DNA of 64,000 bases from Branchiostoma floridae (taxonomy: Eukaryota > Chordata > Leptocardii > Amphioxiformes > Branchiostomatidae), in NCBI RefSeq assembly GCF_000003815.2, contig NC_049984.1:26089338-26153337 (forward strand), written 5' to 3'. The translations under genes and the position numbers were made by a program. A model generated the notes under the pieces. That model was given only the letters and a program-made list of their open reading frames with translations. It searched no databases and was not told the origin of the DNA. Within the stretch, counting starts at the first letter, position 1, and each line of letters starts with the position of its first letter. Positions 46,401 through 57,415 of the stretch are shown here, piece after piece.

Positions 46401-48886
46401 AGAAACCATAGCCTACTTTGCAGGGATACCTTAGCATGTTCAACGTCTTGGACTCGTGTCATATCGTCTATTTGTGCTCGGATGGGTCTTAGCTTTAAAA
46501 ATTAATAACCCAGGCTCCGGCAGCCATGGTATGTCTTCCCGAGGACCTCAGATAAGCACTACGGTGAGGTGTCATACAGGGAGACTTTGCCCGCCTTCTA
46601 CTGACTTTATACCCCCCCCCCCCTTTATTCACAATTTCCCCGTCGTATATCTGGGCAAAGTTTATCCAGTGTCAAAGCAGATATTGAAAGGCAATGATAC
46701 CACCTTGTCTGGGAAAACTGCTAGAGGATGTGCTCGACAGCCAGGGCACCTCTTGTCCAGACCTTAGATAAGCAGGGGAGGTGACTTTGCAGACTCTGGA
46801 ATCCAGTCTACATTCGTGGCTTGGTCCGAACGTAGCTTAGTAGTTTAGACTCTCTACGGGCAAATGCAGTTCTCTACCGCCGAGGTAAGCGTTTTCACCC
46901 GTTCGGATTTTCACGCGGCGGTAGGGCCTAATGGGAGTAATTGTCTGCCTATCAAACAACAATTATCAAACTCTCATCGGGCAACAGTTCCATCGTGAAA
47001 ATCTTACCGGGGCAACGAAACGTTTACCCCGGTGGCAGAGAGCTTCATTTGCCCGTAGAGAGTCTAAACTAGCCACGTTCGGACAAAGCCACGAATATTG
47101 ACTGGATTCCAGGCTACTAGTACTAGTATTCTCTGCAAGTCACCCCCGGGGTGCTTATCTCAGGTCTCGGCAAGGATAGCCTTGGCTGCCGAGCGCATAC
47201 TCTAGCAGTCTTTTTCCCAGACTAGGGGGTCACATTGCATCCAACATCTGCTTGGACACTAGAGATACAGTACCCAGATAGCATACGATATACGGCGGGG
47301 AAATGTAAATGGTAGGGAGGGGGCTTGTAAAGTCAGTAGCCTTATTTGACACCCCCGGAGTGCTTATATGGGGTCCTCGGGAAAACCTGCCTTGGCTGCC
47401 GGACAGATTCTCTGCCAGCCCTGGCCAAAAGTCTGGCTCCCAGGCCAGGCTAGTTTTGGATGCCAAAATGATTCCAGGGCCTGCCCAGGCCGGCTCCTCG
47501 GAAAAATGCCCGCGAATCGACCCCCAGAGATGCCGGTGAAGGAGGCTAGCTTAGTTAACGCAAGGGTCTATTTAAACTCGGACATATGGCAGAATTTCAT
47601 GGGAGCATGTTGACCCTGGAGCCGAGGAGCTAGTCTGTACAGGGCCTCTGGCATCTAGACTAGAACTGGGCTTACTCTCGAAGCAGAGATTGGCATTCCC
47701 TGGGTGCCAGACAGGATCGGGTAGCTAGCGAGTTTTGTTCGGGGTTGCAAGGCAGTCGGCCCGCCGATCTCACATTAGCGCTCCGGGGACTTTAAGCTCT
47801 ACGGAGGTATCGCTACCTCTCGGACTTAAACTCCCCAAGGCGTTAATAGGAGCTCGGCGGGCCTGACTGTCTTGGGCCACCGAACAAACTGTCCTAGCTA
47901 CCCGATCCCGACTGGCACTCAAATACATGCAGCATAATAATTTTCAGGCACGCTAGCCCTATAAAGTTAGATTTACAACAAATTGGACGCATCCCATACC
48001 TTTCAGTCAAGTCAAACCCATCAAAATCGTTCTGGCCATCCACCAAGACTCGGTACATTTTCCGCACATCATCCTAAAATGTTGAATTGAAAAGGCAAAT
48101 TAAATTTGGTAACATGTTCTTGAGTTATTTGCTAAAAGAGAGCTGAACAACACATTTCACTCATATGTAACATATCGAGAGACAAACACAGCCCTTGTTT
48201 CAGTAGCTTTTAGTTTAATTTGTAACATTGCAGTCAACACGTAACTTTTTAGCCTGGGTACCATACCATCGAGGCGCTCGGCGGTGTAGGGGTGGTCGCC
48301 AGTACAGTTCATTGGTACAGGCCGGTGGAGTTCTTACGGGGTTGGGTTTATAAGTCGCGCCCCGACGCGGGCGCGGTAAACTCAAAAGGCCGGCTACAAG
48401 CTCTATCGGCGAAATCTCAAAGGGCAGCTAATCAGACAGGCTAACAGAAGCAGGTCGGTGCCGGGAAAAGCACCCCAAAGCCGACCGCGGAGAATGGTAC
48501 CCAGGCTGGTAACTTTTGTGTGCTATGACTTGACACATTATAAAAAACGAAGTCACTACCAGACAAGCAGCATTTTATAGCTACTATAAGTGGCATTTGG
48601 CATTAGAAGCGGTTCAGACCAAGAATCACGCAGTAAAAGATGTGCTTACCCTGCATTTGTGTGGCACTTTTGACGCAGTCCTCCGTCGGCGTTTGGTGCC
48701 GCGGGGGACGCGCCCATCTCCGCTCTCCGGCCGGCTGCTGTTAGACGGGCCTGCCGCGGCTTCTTGCAGACGCTGACCCTGGAGATTTTGGATCAGTTTG
48801 GACTGGTCTTCCAACTTTTTCATCACCGCCTGAAGAATCAGGGCCATGTTTTCCTGCTGTCCACGCTCCATTGGATTGTCTGCCAT
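43426..48886 (-). CDS. Second gene of EnSpm element (TnpA-like role?), 289 aa
   Basis: Five exons in perfect phase: 48,886-48,650, 48,073-48,000, 45,021-44,915, 44,644-44,535 and 43,767-43,426, each with GT donors and AG acceptors, total 870 nt including TGA. The ATG has an ACCATGG context. Residues 10-42 predict a coiled coil (LILQAVMKKLEDQSKLIQNL); residues 62-69 are a nuclear signal, RGTKRRRR. The central part has ALRAEVVKDYGGAEKCPFS and AAVRYFRSQRDDKVRRE, a basic helical region (ASIRKRQRLVQKVERRSRA), then acidic DFMSSESSGEEDQEG and RRLAWESKSLRKL. No named family recognised. Its position, divergent from the transposase inside the same element, suggests a role like plant TnpA, binding subterminal repeats; that is inference. 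Introns 1 and 2 host nested MITEs without affecting the splice sites. Confidence 0.75.
45891..46234. mobile_element. Foldback MITE, 344 bp, hAT-like duplication
   Basis: Ends TTAATCCCCAAGCAGATCCT and the complement AATCTCGAAGCAGATCC. Flanked by GAATGAC on both sides (45,884-45,890 and 46,235-46,241), a 7-bp or 8-bp (one mismatch) target duplication, close to hAT size. A second palindrome with the same termini (about 45,953-46,095) is nested within it. It lies in intron 2 of the 289-aa gene. Confidence 0.75.
46508..47406. repeat. 0.9-kb imperfect palindrome (large foldback element)
   Basis: Arms of about 370 bp pair across a centre near 46,955. Examples: TTCCCGAGGAC at 46,533 with GTCCTCGGGAA at 47,373; ACTCTCTACGGGCAAATGCA at 46,849 with TGCCCGTAGAGAGT at 47,051; ATTCGTGGCTTGGTCCGAAC at 46,811 with GTTCGGACAAAGCCACGAAT at 47,079. 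This is a large foldback/MITE-like insertion in intron 2 of the 289-aa gene. It encodes nothing recognisable. Confidence 0.85.
47703..47920. mobile_element. Foldback MITE, about 218 bp
   Basis: The left arm GGTGCCAGACAGGATCGGGT pairs with the right arm ACCCGATCCCGACTGGCAC, and pairing continues inward through GGGTAGCTAGC and TTTGTTCGG. The target duplication was not resolved. Confidence 0.75.
48250..48508. mobile_element. MITE, 259 bp, 9-bp target duplication (MULE-like)
   Basis: Terminal inverted repeats AGCCTGGGTACCAT and ATGGTACCCAGGCT. The 9-bp flank GTAACTTTT is repeated exactly at 48,241-48,249 and 48,509-48,517. A 9-bp duplication is typical of Mutator-like elements. It lies in intron 1 of the 289-aa gene. 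Confidence 0.85.
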
Positions 48887-49269
48887 GGTTTAGATGCGAA
48901 GAGAGTCGACCGTTGACTTACTTGTCTTCAAAATAGACGCTGTCAGAATGACGGTTCACTTCTGTCTGCGATTTGAAAATGGTAGTCTTTTCTCTTATTG
49001 GATACCGCCCTATCACATGACTTTGCTTAGTTGCAAGTTCACTTTTACGGATTTGCATGAAAACAATGCATCACTTACCAAATTCATGTTGCAGGATAAA
49101 GCACAATGAAAGCGCGAAACAGACCAGGAAAGGAGTTCGTTGTTTGTTTATTTAGCACGAGGGCGGAAGCTGATTTTGACACCTTTCGTCGGTGCATCTG
49201 AGTGCGGGTAAAACACAAGATTATTGTCTGCTATGTTAGGTGGTAGACATTCTGGCGACGTCTATGCAT

Positions 49270-49480
49270 TATTTTTTTCACTCTGAACAAAATATAATTC
49301 ATAAGAAAAGGATGAAAAATTTTCGCCGACTTTTTTAATGGAGTTTTTGCACGTTATAACAAAGTGTAATTCATAAGAAAAGGATGTAACATTTTGCCGA
49401 CATTTTAGCAAGGAGTTTTTACAAGTTATAACAAAGCGAAATTCATGAGAAAAGGATGTAACATTTTTGCCGCCACACTT
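49270..49480. repeat. 72-bp tandem repeat in the divergent promoter region
   Basis: TTCATAAGAAAAGGATG begins at 49,298 and 49,370 and recurs with one change at 49,442, exactly 72 bp apart, each followed by a TTTGCCG- or TTCGCCG-like phrase. It lies between the start of the 289-aa gene (48,886) and the TATA box of the transposase gene. Position suggests a shared regulatory or transposition-protein binding array. Confidence 0.85.
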
Positions 49481-49506
49481 CAAAGCAAACGACAAACCAA
49501 TGACGT

Positions 49507-49514
49507 TATATAAA
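49507..49514 (+). promoter_or_regulatory. TATA box of transposase gene
   Basis: TATATAAA lies upstream of a likely first non-coding exon (start about 49,538) that ends at CTCACAG|GTATGA (donor at 49,600). The matching acceptor, a pyrimidine-rich tract then CACACATAG at about 50,042, precedes the ATG by 27 bases. Confidence 0.6.
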
Positions 49515-50069
49515 GAGAGTCTACTACATGCGCCTAGTATGCGGAGACGGCGGAAACGCATTGCTAGGCAGAGGGAGTCTCAGTGATCGTCACACTCACA
49601 GGTATGAATTATAAAACTTTTATCTGTTGATGTACTAAATGGAAAGTTTTGCCGAGATTTATATTCTTGGATGAAGATTCAATGAGTTTTCCTTATACCA
49701 TAGTAAAATTCCGTTTAACTAGCTGTTTGGACTATTTACGTATTGTATATATTATGACTTATTATATATTATGACTGGCTGCCAAAGAAAGTATGATGAA
49801 TGAATGAAGACCTTTATTGTACGTTTTTGCTTTCTAACAAAGCACAGGTCAAGGTGAATAGGGTACATTTCCTAGTGACATTTCAAGGCTTATCAAGTAG
49901 CGTGTAGAGTGATACATATACTTTTAAACGAAGGATATTTCCGTTCGATTTTAAGTTACCTGTATAAAAAATGTAAGGCGACTCGCCATTTAGAACTCTA
50001 GGCTAAGCGGTGACCTTATCGTTTTTCTCCTATTCACACATAGGCAAACCCCCCTTGGGCAAACTGAGC

Positions 50070-53000
50070 ATGGATCCCACTACCCCCACTACGACATGGT
50101 TTTGTGGCCACTGCAATCAGAACGTACGCAAACGTACTTTCTTCATCCACAGACAGAAGTACTACAACAAAGCAACTAGAGAATGGAGACAAGAAAATGC
50201 GATGAGAAAGCACCATATGCAGAGCCGCGCCAGGGCAGTGCCAGACCCACTCGGCAACGTCAACAGTGATTCTGACAGTGATACTACTACTTCTAGTGGT
50301 AAGTTGAATATCATTCCAACTTGGGTAATGATTATGGCGTTTCCCGACATACTAATAGCCCCTGTTCTTTCCTCTCAGTGGATAGAGTATCCTAACGTTA
50401 GAAAAATGATGACTTCTTCCAATGCTACCGGCTAGCACGAAGACTTCATATTTTTTATTTATTTTTTTTAGTGAAGGGAATTTCCCGTATCATTCGCCGA
50501 GTGACTTAAAAAATGTAGTCATGTGTACAAGAGAAATATAAGCTTGAAACGAACGGCTGAGTTCATTATTAAAAATGAGTTTAAACATATTGTGCGTTTT
50601 ATTGGCTTCAAGTTGACGCCGTCTGGTTTAGACGTTATTAGATCATATGTCATTTAATATTGATGTACCTGCCAAATCAAGCGAGTTATTCTTAGCAGCA
50701 GATTCGATGTAGAACCTTTAGACACATGTATGAAATTCGAATCCTGTAGTCTTCAATATGACGCTAGTGTTACCTCAGTGGGATATTTGAGATACACGAT
50801 CGCGTAGTGGTAAAATTTTTCTGTGTTTACGCCAATGAATCTCCTGTATCCAATGCCATCTGATATGGTAGGACGTGTATTTTGGATAATCTATTCGCAA
50901 AAGATGTGCTGGTACTACTATCCGCGCAGCAAAACAGTTAGAAGGTAAAAAGCAGTCGTTTTCAATACGTAACGTTGAGCACAGCCAAGGTGGGGAGGGG
51001 GAGGCTTTGGGTACCCCATGGGTCGTGGCCTCACAAGATAGTGTGTATGTGATGTGTAACTCCCTCCCCAACTTTTGCCAATCATGTTCAAAATGCGAGG
51101 GTTAATTTGGCCTTTGAGTTGTTGTCATGACTCCTGTATTTGTGTCTGTGAAAAAAACAAGATGTACCTGACTAATATGTAAACGTTATATTAACTTGTA
51201 TTAACGTTATACCTGCATACCATCTTCAGTCAAGTAACATTCATCAGGTACATAATGTTTTTTATAAAATAAAATGATATTAATAAATATGTAACTTTAC
51301 TTCCTATCACGGAAGCTCATCTGTGTTGGCAATAATCATAGTACAATGCTACACTTTCTTTCAAGTCACAAGTTTTTTCTTAGTTTTTTTTTTTTTTTTT
51401 TAAATTACCACCATCAGAATATTCAAGGCCAAATGCAGAAACCACCTTTTATCTAATCACTAACTTGTAAAATTCTAAACCCTTTCCAATCGTTCCATCT
51501 TTTCTCGATCTTTTTCTCGCTTATTGGTGTTTATACTGATGATGATGATAATGGTATGTATATTGAGTATAATGATGATGTATTTTGTTCCTTGTAAAAT
51601 TACTGCTACTTTATGATGTATTATGTATTGCTGTTGTATAGTCTGATATTCAGTCGAATGAATTGTTTATTGTAATGATTTGTATTTGTATGTACTAGTG
51701 ACAGCCGTTACCAGCTCCGCTGCCTGGCTGTCACGTGTCATGCATTGTAGCATTCCAAATAAATGAAATGAAATGAAATGAAATTTTCAGCGCCTTCCTC
51801 ATATGTAAACCGGAAGGTGGCGTAACTTCGGCATACCCACAAGTTCACAACTTCGGATTAATTTTTAATTGTCTCAATATGCAAAAGTGAGGCATGTCTG
51901 TTTACTTAATGTACAGAGCTGTCGTCTGGATTAAACACGTGTTCAATACTAGTAACCAATTTTTGTGTCACAAAGGAATTTTAGCAAGCAAGGTCATTGA
52001 ACAGTGGTGCCTCTTACGTTCAACTTAACAATCATCATGCAAATTTAATACTAATAGTTTTAGACAAGAGGCATAAACTGTACAAAACACCAAAATTGTG
52101 GGTCTTGGGAGTTTATCTGACAATTAAACTGACCTGAAATTACTAAGTAATCGTTGCGTCAAACGCCCTCCCCCAATTTACCTCACGGTGATCCATTGAC
52201 CGCGGTTCGAAGTGTACCACAACAGTGCGGGCACTCTAATTTGTCGTTCACACATTGTATCCTGGCCACAGTGCCATTTTTTGTTTGTTTTATTTGTTTG
52301 TAGGTGTGTCTTAGTGATTATACCTAACAATTACAATTAAAGTAGACCTGTGAAGTTATTTTCACAATTTGATAGGTTTTCCAAGTATTGTTTGGTTGAA
52401 ACCCTGAAATTTTTCTCATGGTAGATGGAGGTACTAGTACTTGGACAAGTCTTTTTTGTAAATCAAAGTTCCTGGATTGTTACAGCTTGTCATGAAGATG
52501 TGATTGTTAAATTTATGCATTCAATTTGTTTACTGAGGAATTGCTGTAGTCCATGTTCTCCAAATGCAGACAACGTCATCATATATTCTATTTTATTCTG
52601 CACAGAGCCCAGCTCAGAGTGCCCACCGATTGATCTGGACCGCCCTGACACTGACCAGGAATCCAGCAGTACTTCAGAAAGTTTGGTAAGTTGTTTATAC
52701 TTATAAGCTGATTATAATAAGCACAAACTACAGGGATTTTGATGCTTTGAAAGTAGAGGAGATCTCTATTACTAGCTGTCTAGCTATTCTCCAAGCAAAA
52801 GTTGGGTTGCGGAGATAGTAGAGGTCTGGTAAAACTGACCACTACCGTGTCGTCAGCTGTTCACAGTTGCAGCTGTTTCAGGTATCCATTGTGAAGCTGT
52901 GTGGTTGTTTTTATTTGGTGTCGGTCTTTTGATTTGAGACGCTGATTTTGCTTTTGATGCGTACAGAATTGTGTTTTACATTTGGCAGTAATAGGTATGT

Positions 53001-55967
53001 TAGCTTTTAAGGTTTTGGTATAAGACGATGTGATATGTTCTGTATGCTCACTCCCTCAATCACTAGTCGACCCCAGAAGGGGACGGGGTCACACACCACA
53101 GAAAACAACACAACCAACATTAAACATAATTATGTCACAGACTATCATTATGTTACCTATGGTCACTTGGTATTAAACCTTGGGCAAGGACTTGCAAGAG
53201 AAATTTAATTATTTATTATAACGTTTAGCATTTTGGTTGAAAATGATTTACCATTAATAACGCCACCCTTGGCATCTGTTGTTTGTAGGATGAGAGTGGG
53301 TCCTCACAGAGCGACCTCGAGAGTGACGATTCAGTGACAGAAGATGGCGCAGAAGAAAGTGAAGCACCCTCTGAGTCTGACTCAGAGGAAGAGATCTGGG
53401 AAGGCAGTGAAGGTGAGGAACAGCTACTGCGGGACCTGCACACCGCTGCCGTGAATGACTCGACTGAGCCGGTCACCAAAGAAGCAAGAAGTGACCCAGT
53501 CATCACCGTGGTAACCTGGCTGCTGACATTTTTAGTCATATGGCAGGCCCACTATCATGTCAGTAACAATGGGTTGGAGCACCTGATGTCATTTTTATTT
53601 CCTGTCTTAGAGAGTTTGGGAGTAGATTCTAGCTGCCTGCAGGGTTTGTCCTCGTTATATTTGACATGTAAAGTTTTGAGTATTGACAGAGATAATTTTA
53701 CCAAGTACTGTGTGTGCCCCAACCCTAAGTGCTGTAAGTTATATCCTATGGATAAACTGTACGAAGTTGTTAATGGAGTTGAGAGACCCAGACGTTGTGA
53801 TAACAGTAGGAAAGTTAGAAAAAGAAACATAAAATGCAATACCATCATATCCAGGGAAATCATTACTACGGTTTCTAGGAGACGGGTTTATTACCCACTG
53901 AAAGTGTACTGTTTCAAGAGTATCATTGAATCACTTGAATCTTTGGTGAAGAAAGAGGGTTTTGAAGAGAAGTGTGAAGCCTGGAGAGACCGAAATGTGT
54001 CACATATGGGACTGTATGGTGATGTCTTTGAAGGAAAGGTTTGGAAAGATTTTCAACAATGGAACGGAAAGGATTTCCTCTCTGTTCCACGCAACTATGC
54101 ACTCATGATGAATGTTGACTGGTTTCAGCCATTCAAGCGTAGAAATGATTATTCTGTAGGTGTAATATATGTCACTGTAATGAATCTGCCGCGGTCAGAG
54201 AGGTTTAGATTGGAAAATGTCATGTTAGTTGGGGTTATTCCTGCCCTTGCGAATGAGCCTAAGTCACTAAGTACATTTTTAGACCCTATTGTGACAGAGT
54301 TGAAGTTCCTCTGGGAGCAAGGTGTGTCCTTCACCACGCACATGTCTCCATGCTTTCCATTGAAATTCCGAGCTGCACTTTTGTGCTGTGCTGCTGACAT
54401 ACCTGCTGCAAGGAAATTGTGTGGCTTTTTGGGTCATGCAGCCAAATTAGGCTGTTCAAAATGTAAAAAGGAATTCAAACGAGTTGATAATAAAGCCGAC
54501 TACTCTGGTTTTGAACGGGACACCTGGCCCTTGAGGACTGATACAGAACACAGACGGCAGGCTCAGGTAATCAATAGGTGTACGAACAATGCAGAGAGAC
54601 TTAGACTTGAGAAACAGTTTGGCACTCGGTACACTCCTCTTTTAGAGTTACCTTATTATCAGGCTGTTAGATTTTGTGTAATTGATCCTCTCCACAACCT
54701 TTTTTTGGGAACAGCTAAACGTATGTTTAAGACCTGGGTAGATCGGGAGATCTTGACGAAGGCTGATTTAGTTGAAGTAAGTAAACGCATTGAAACTGTT
54801 GTTGTGCCTCCAGGTATGGGACGAATTCCAACAGGAATTTCATCTAATTTTGGTGCATTTACTGCTGAGGAGTGGAAAAATTGGACGCTTTACTATTCAA
54901 GCTATTGTCTGGATGGTCTCCTTCCAAAAGAGCATATGGATTGTTGGCAAATGTTTGTGCTGGCATGCAAAAAGATATGTCAGCCTGTTGTGAGGGAAAG
55001 CGAAATAAACTATGCTGATGCTGCGTTTGTGACCTTTGGCAAAAAAGTTGAACATTCAAATTTGTTTGGAAACTCTTTCGTCACTCCCAACATGCATCTT
55101 CACTGCCACCTAAAGCAATGTGTTCTTGATTATGGGCCAGTGTATGGTTTTTGGCTTTTTAGCTTCGAGCGGTATAATGGCATTCTTGGTTCAGAGTGTA
55201 CCAACAATCGTGGAATTGAAATCCAATTGATGAGAAAATTTCTTGTAAGCGGGTTTGCTCATTCCATCCCTTTACCAACAGATCTATGGGAGAAATTTGG
55301 CGTACTATTTGCAAAATTTTACTCCAAGAGCAGTAATTCAGATATTTCACCCGCTGTTGAAATTGATCTCCAGACGATGGCTACCACTCTCAATGTGTCA
55401 GATATTGATTGGTCTGAAGACCCTGAGACGATTCAACTACCCATCAATTTCACAAGAGTGTCCTTATCAAGAGATGAGAAGCGTTCTCTTGCTAGTGCAT
55501 ATTCCTCAATGTATCCTGAAGATAGCATTTCAAATATGGCTGAAACGGTGAGAAAATATAACACTTGCCAGGTAGGACAAGAATTCTTTGGCTCCAAAGT
55601 GGCCTCTAGGTCAAGAAACTCAGCTTGTATCATGGGCCGATGGGCATCTAATGAAGGTGATGTTGACATAGGTAATGGCTTGAGACCTGGAATGATTCAA
55701 TGTTTCTATAGACATACTGTAGAGATTAATGGAAAGCCAAGTGGCCATGTATTTGCAGTTGTGGAATGGTACAAGGTATCTCCTATGAAAGACAAAATCG
55801 GCCAGGGGAAATGTTGTACCGTATGGAGAAAGGGTTTTGTGAGTCGAGGTGGTGCCTCATTTGTACCTGTACAGCGTATATATAGTAAAACTGTGTGTGC
55901 ACACACTAAGGTAGATGGACAAAAAGTGGTTATTGTCAGCCCTGTTGTCAGAAAAACATATTTATAA
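50070..55967 (+). CDS. EnSpm/CACTA transposase (TNP2-like), 995 aa, three coding exons
   Basis: Exons 50,070-50,298, 52,606-52,685 and 53,289-55,967 join in phase (GTAAG, CACAG, GTAAGT, TTGTAG sites) to 995 codons. The ATG has A at -3 and G at +4. Residues 10-30 form a C-x2-C...H finger (WFCGHCNQNVRKRTFFIHRQ). An acidic Ser/Glu-rich linker follows, then a TNP2/Transposase_21 core: NVDWFQPFKRRNDYSVG, NVMLVGVIPALANEPKSL, CGFLGHAAKLGCSKCKKEF, VIDPLHNLFLGTAKRMFK, FTAEEWKNWTLYYS, TPNMHLHCHLKQCVLDYGPV and FSFERYNGILGSE. Candidate catalytic acids are D380 (NVDW), D569 (IDPLHN) and E730 (SFERYNG). It cuts and joins the element ends in the nucleus. The length is within the usual range and no stop or frameshift is seen. 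It diverges from the 289-aa gene. Confidence 0.93.
51480..51785 (+). mobile_element. LINE 3' UTR tail in intron 2 of the transposase gene
   Basis: A 3' UTR-like stretch with GACAGCCGTTACCAGCTCCG and GCCTGGCTGTCACG, a small hairpin, followed by CCAAATAAATGAAATG and an (AAATG)n tail at about 51,761-51,785. No coding part remains. A poly(T) run at 51,386-51,401 lies just upstream. Intron 1 also holds a possible antisense LINE tail near 49,797. Confidence 0.6.
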
Positions 55968-56119
55968 AGTGTTGAAGAAGCACTGAGTTTTACTGTAGTA
56001 CAGCGTATTATTTTGGCTCGAGATTAGAATGATACTTGATAGTATGCAGCATCCCGCTCTCTGTATATGCTGCTGTTGAAATAAGCAATGCTGAAGCATG
56101 GGGGAATGACTGTATTGAA
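55968..56119. other. Transposase gene 3' flank
   Basis: No clean polyadenylation signal was identified. GGCTCGAGATTAGAATGA near 56,014 resembles the right end of the MITE at 45,891-46,234 and may be a fragment of one. Confidence 0.3.
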
Positions 56120-56545
56120 GATTGTTCCTTAACCTTCACCGTGTAAACAATTAAGTAATGTCTGTAAATATCCTTGTACAAATAGTAGTGCCAAAGCATT
56201 GATTAATGGACTGTGAGCAAGGACTGTAATGTGTGAATTGGTTCTTCAAGATGTAAATGATTAAGTACTGTCCATATGTATTTCTGTAGAAATAGCAGTG
56301 CCAAGGTAACAATGACTGATAAAGTGAACAAGGACTGTAATCTGAAGATTGTTTCTTCACCATGTTAACGATTAAGTACTGTCTGTTTATATATCTGTAC
56401 AAATAGTAGTGCCGAGGTATCAATGACTGATAAAGTGAACAAGGACTGTAATATAAAGATTGTTTCTTCACCATTTTAGTGATTAAATACTGTCTGTTTA
56501 TATATCTGTGAAGTTTGTATTAATGCTAAAATGAACAAGGACTTA
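56120..56545. repeat. Tandem array, 110-115-bp unit, about four copies
   Basis: GATTGTTTCTTCACC-type phrases start at about 56,120, 56,235, 56,348 and 56,458, each followed by ATTAAGTACTGTC, AATAGTAGTGCC and GAACAAGGACTGTAAT. The unit shortens from 115 to 110 bp. It lies in the transposase 3' flank, possibly within the 3' UTR. Confidence 0.85.
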
Positions 56546-56809
56546 CATGAAGATTTTTCTGCAGCACAACATGTACTATATTATAAAAAATAGCAACACA
56601 ATAAAATATCACGTTCTGAAGATGCTGCTTGTTTGTGTTTATAAACTTCAGTTGTCAAGAAAAGAACCACAACATAGCTACGACTACTCTCAAAGCAGAA
56701 TTATTTTGGATATTTTAGACATTTTATGTCAGACGTTCTATTTTGTCAGGTTTTCATTTTTGGCAGCCAGTCAACGTTTTGCGCCTAACGTCTGCTTGGA
56801 GAGTATCTA

Positions 56810-57119
56810 AAGGTGGGTTCACACGTGCGTATATATTTAAGTCCGTATGAGGCGCGCATGGGAGTATTTGCCTCCACCAGGGCCCACAGGTCGCTGGAAA
56901 AATAATAGAAATTGGACAACGTAGACAGATAACATGTCGGACGAGTTAGCCTGGTCGCTAACCATACTTCTCGGTCAGCTAATTCATCTGGCATGTTGTG
57001 TATCTATATTTGTCCAATTTGTACTATTTTCCCCGCGACCTGTGGAGCCTGGTAGAGACTAAGAGCTTCATACGCACCTCAAACGGACTTGAATATACAC
57101 GCATGTGTGAACCCACCTT
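56810..57119. mobile_element. MITE, 310 bp, TA duplication
   Basis: Starts AAGGTGGGTTCACACGTGCG and ends CGCATGTGTGAACCCACCTT, flanked by TA on both sides. Pairing continues inward (CCACAGGTCGC at 56,886 with GCGACCTGTGG at 57,037; AAATTGGACAA with TTGTCCAATTT), so nearly the whole element folds back. It lies between the transposase and kinase genes. Confidence 0.88.
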
Positions 57120-57415
57120 TAGGGCAGCACCCATGGATTGATGACAATACACATCGCAATAGAAGCTACAGTCTTTGATTTATTTACAGTAACAAGACAG
57201 CCTTTGTGGCACAAAACATACCACCATCATGATTTATTTTTAGTCAATAAATCTGACGTGTGCTGTCATAACTTGAAATGAACACTGTTCTAAACAATTC
57301 AGCTAAAGAACGAATATACAGTATGATAGCGTGTACGTACGTCTGATGTATAAGTTTGTTTACATAGATCAGCTGTTAGTCAATAGTGACCAATTACAAC
57401 TTGCAGCAAAACAAA
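57120..57415. other. Spacer, 3' flank of the kinase gene
   Basis: AT-rich, no feature recognised. Confidence 0.4.

Noticed and set aside
46456-47613. Several 75-100-codon frames in 46.4-47.6 kb
   Set aside because: They come from the palindrome and neighbouring MITEs; arms give mirrored frames on both strands.
50510-52600. Possible extra transposase exons in intron 2
   Set aside because: Exons 1, 2 and 3 already join in phase; intron frames lack splice sites and domain similarity, and part of the intron is a LINE tail.
53225-55906. Minus-strand frames opposite the transposase exon
   Set aside because: Shadows of a clearly coding plus-strand exon.
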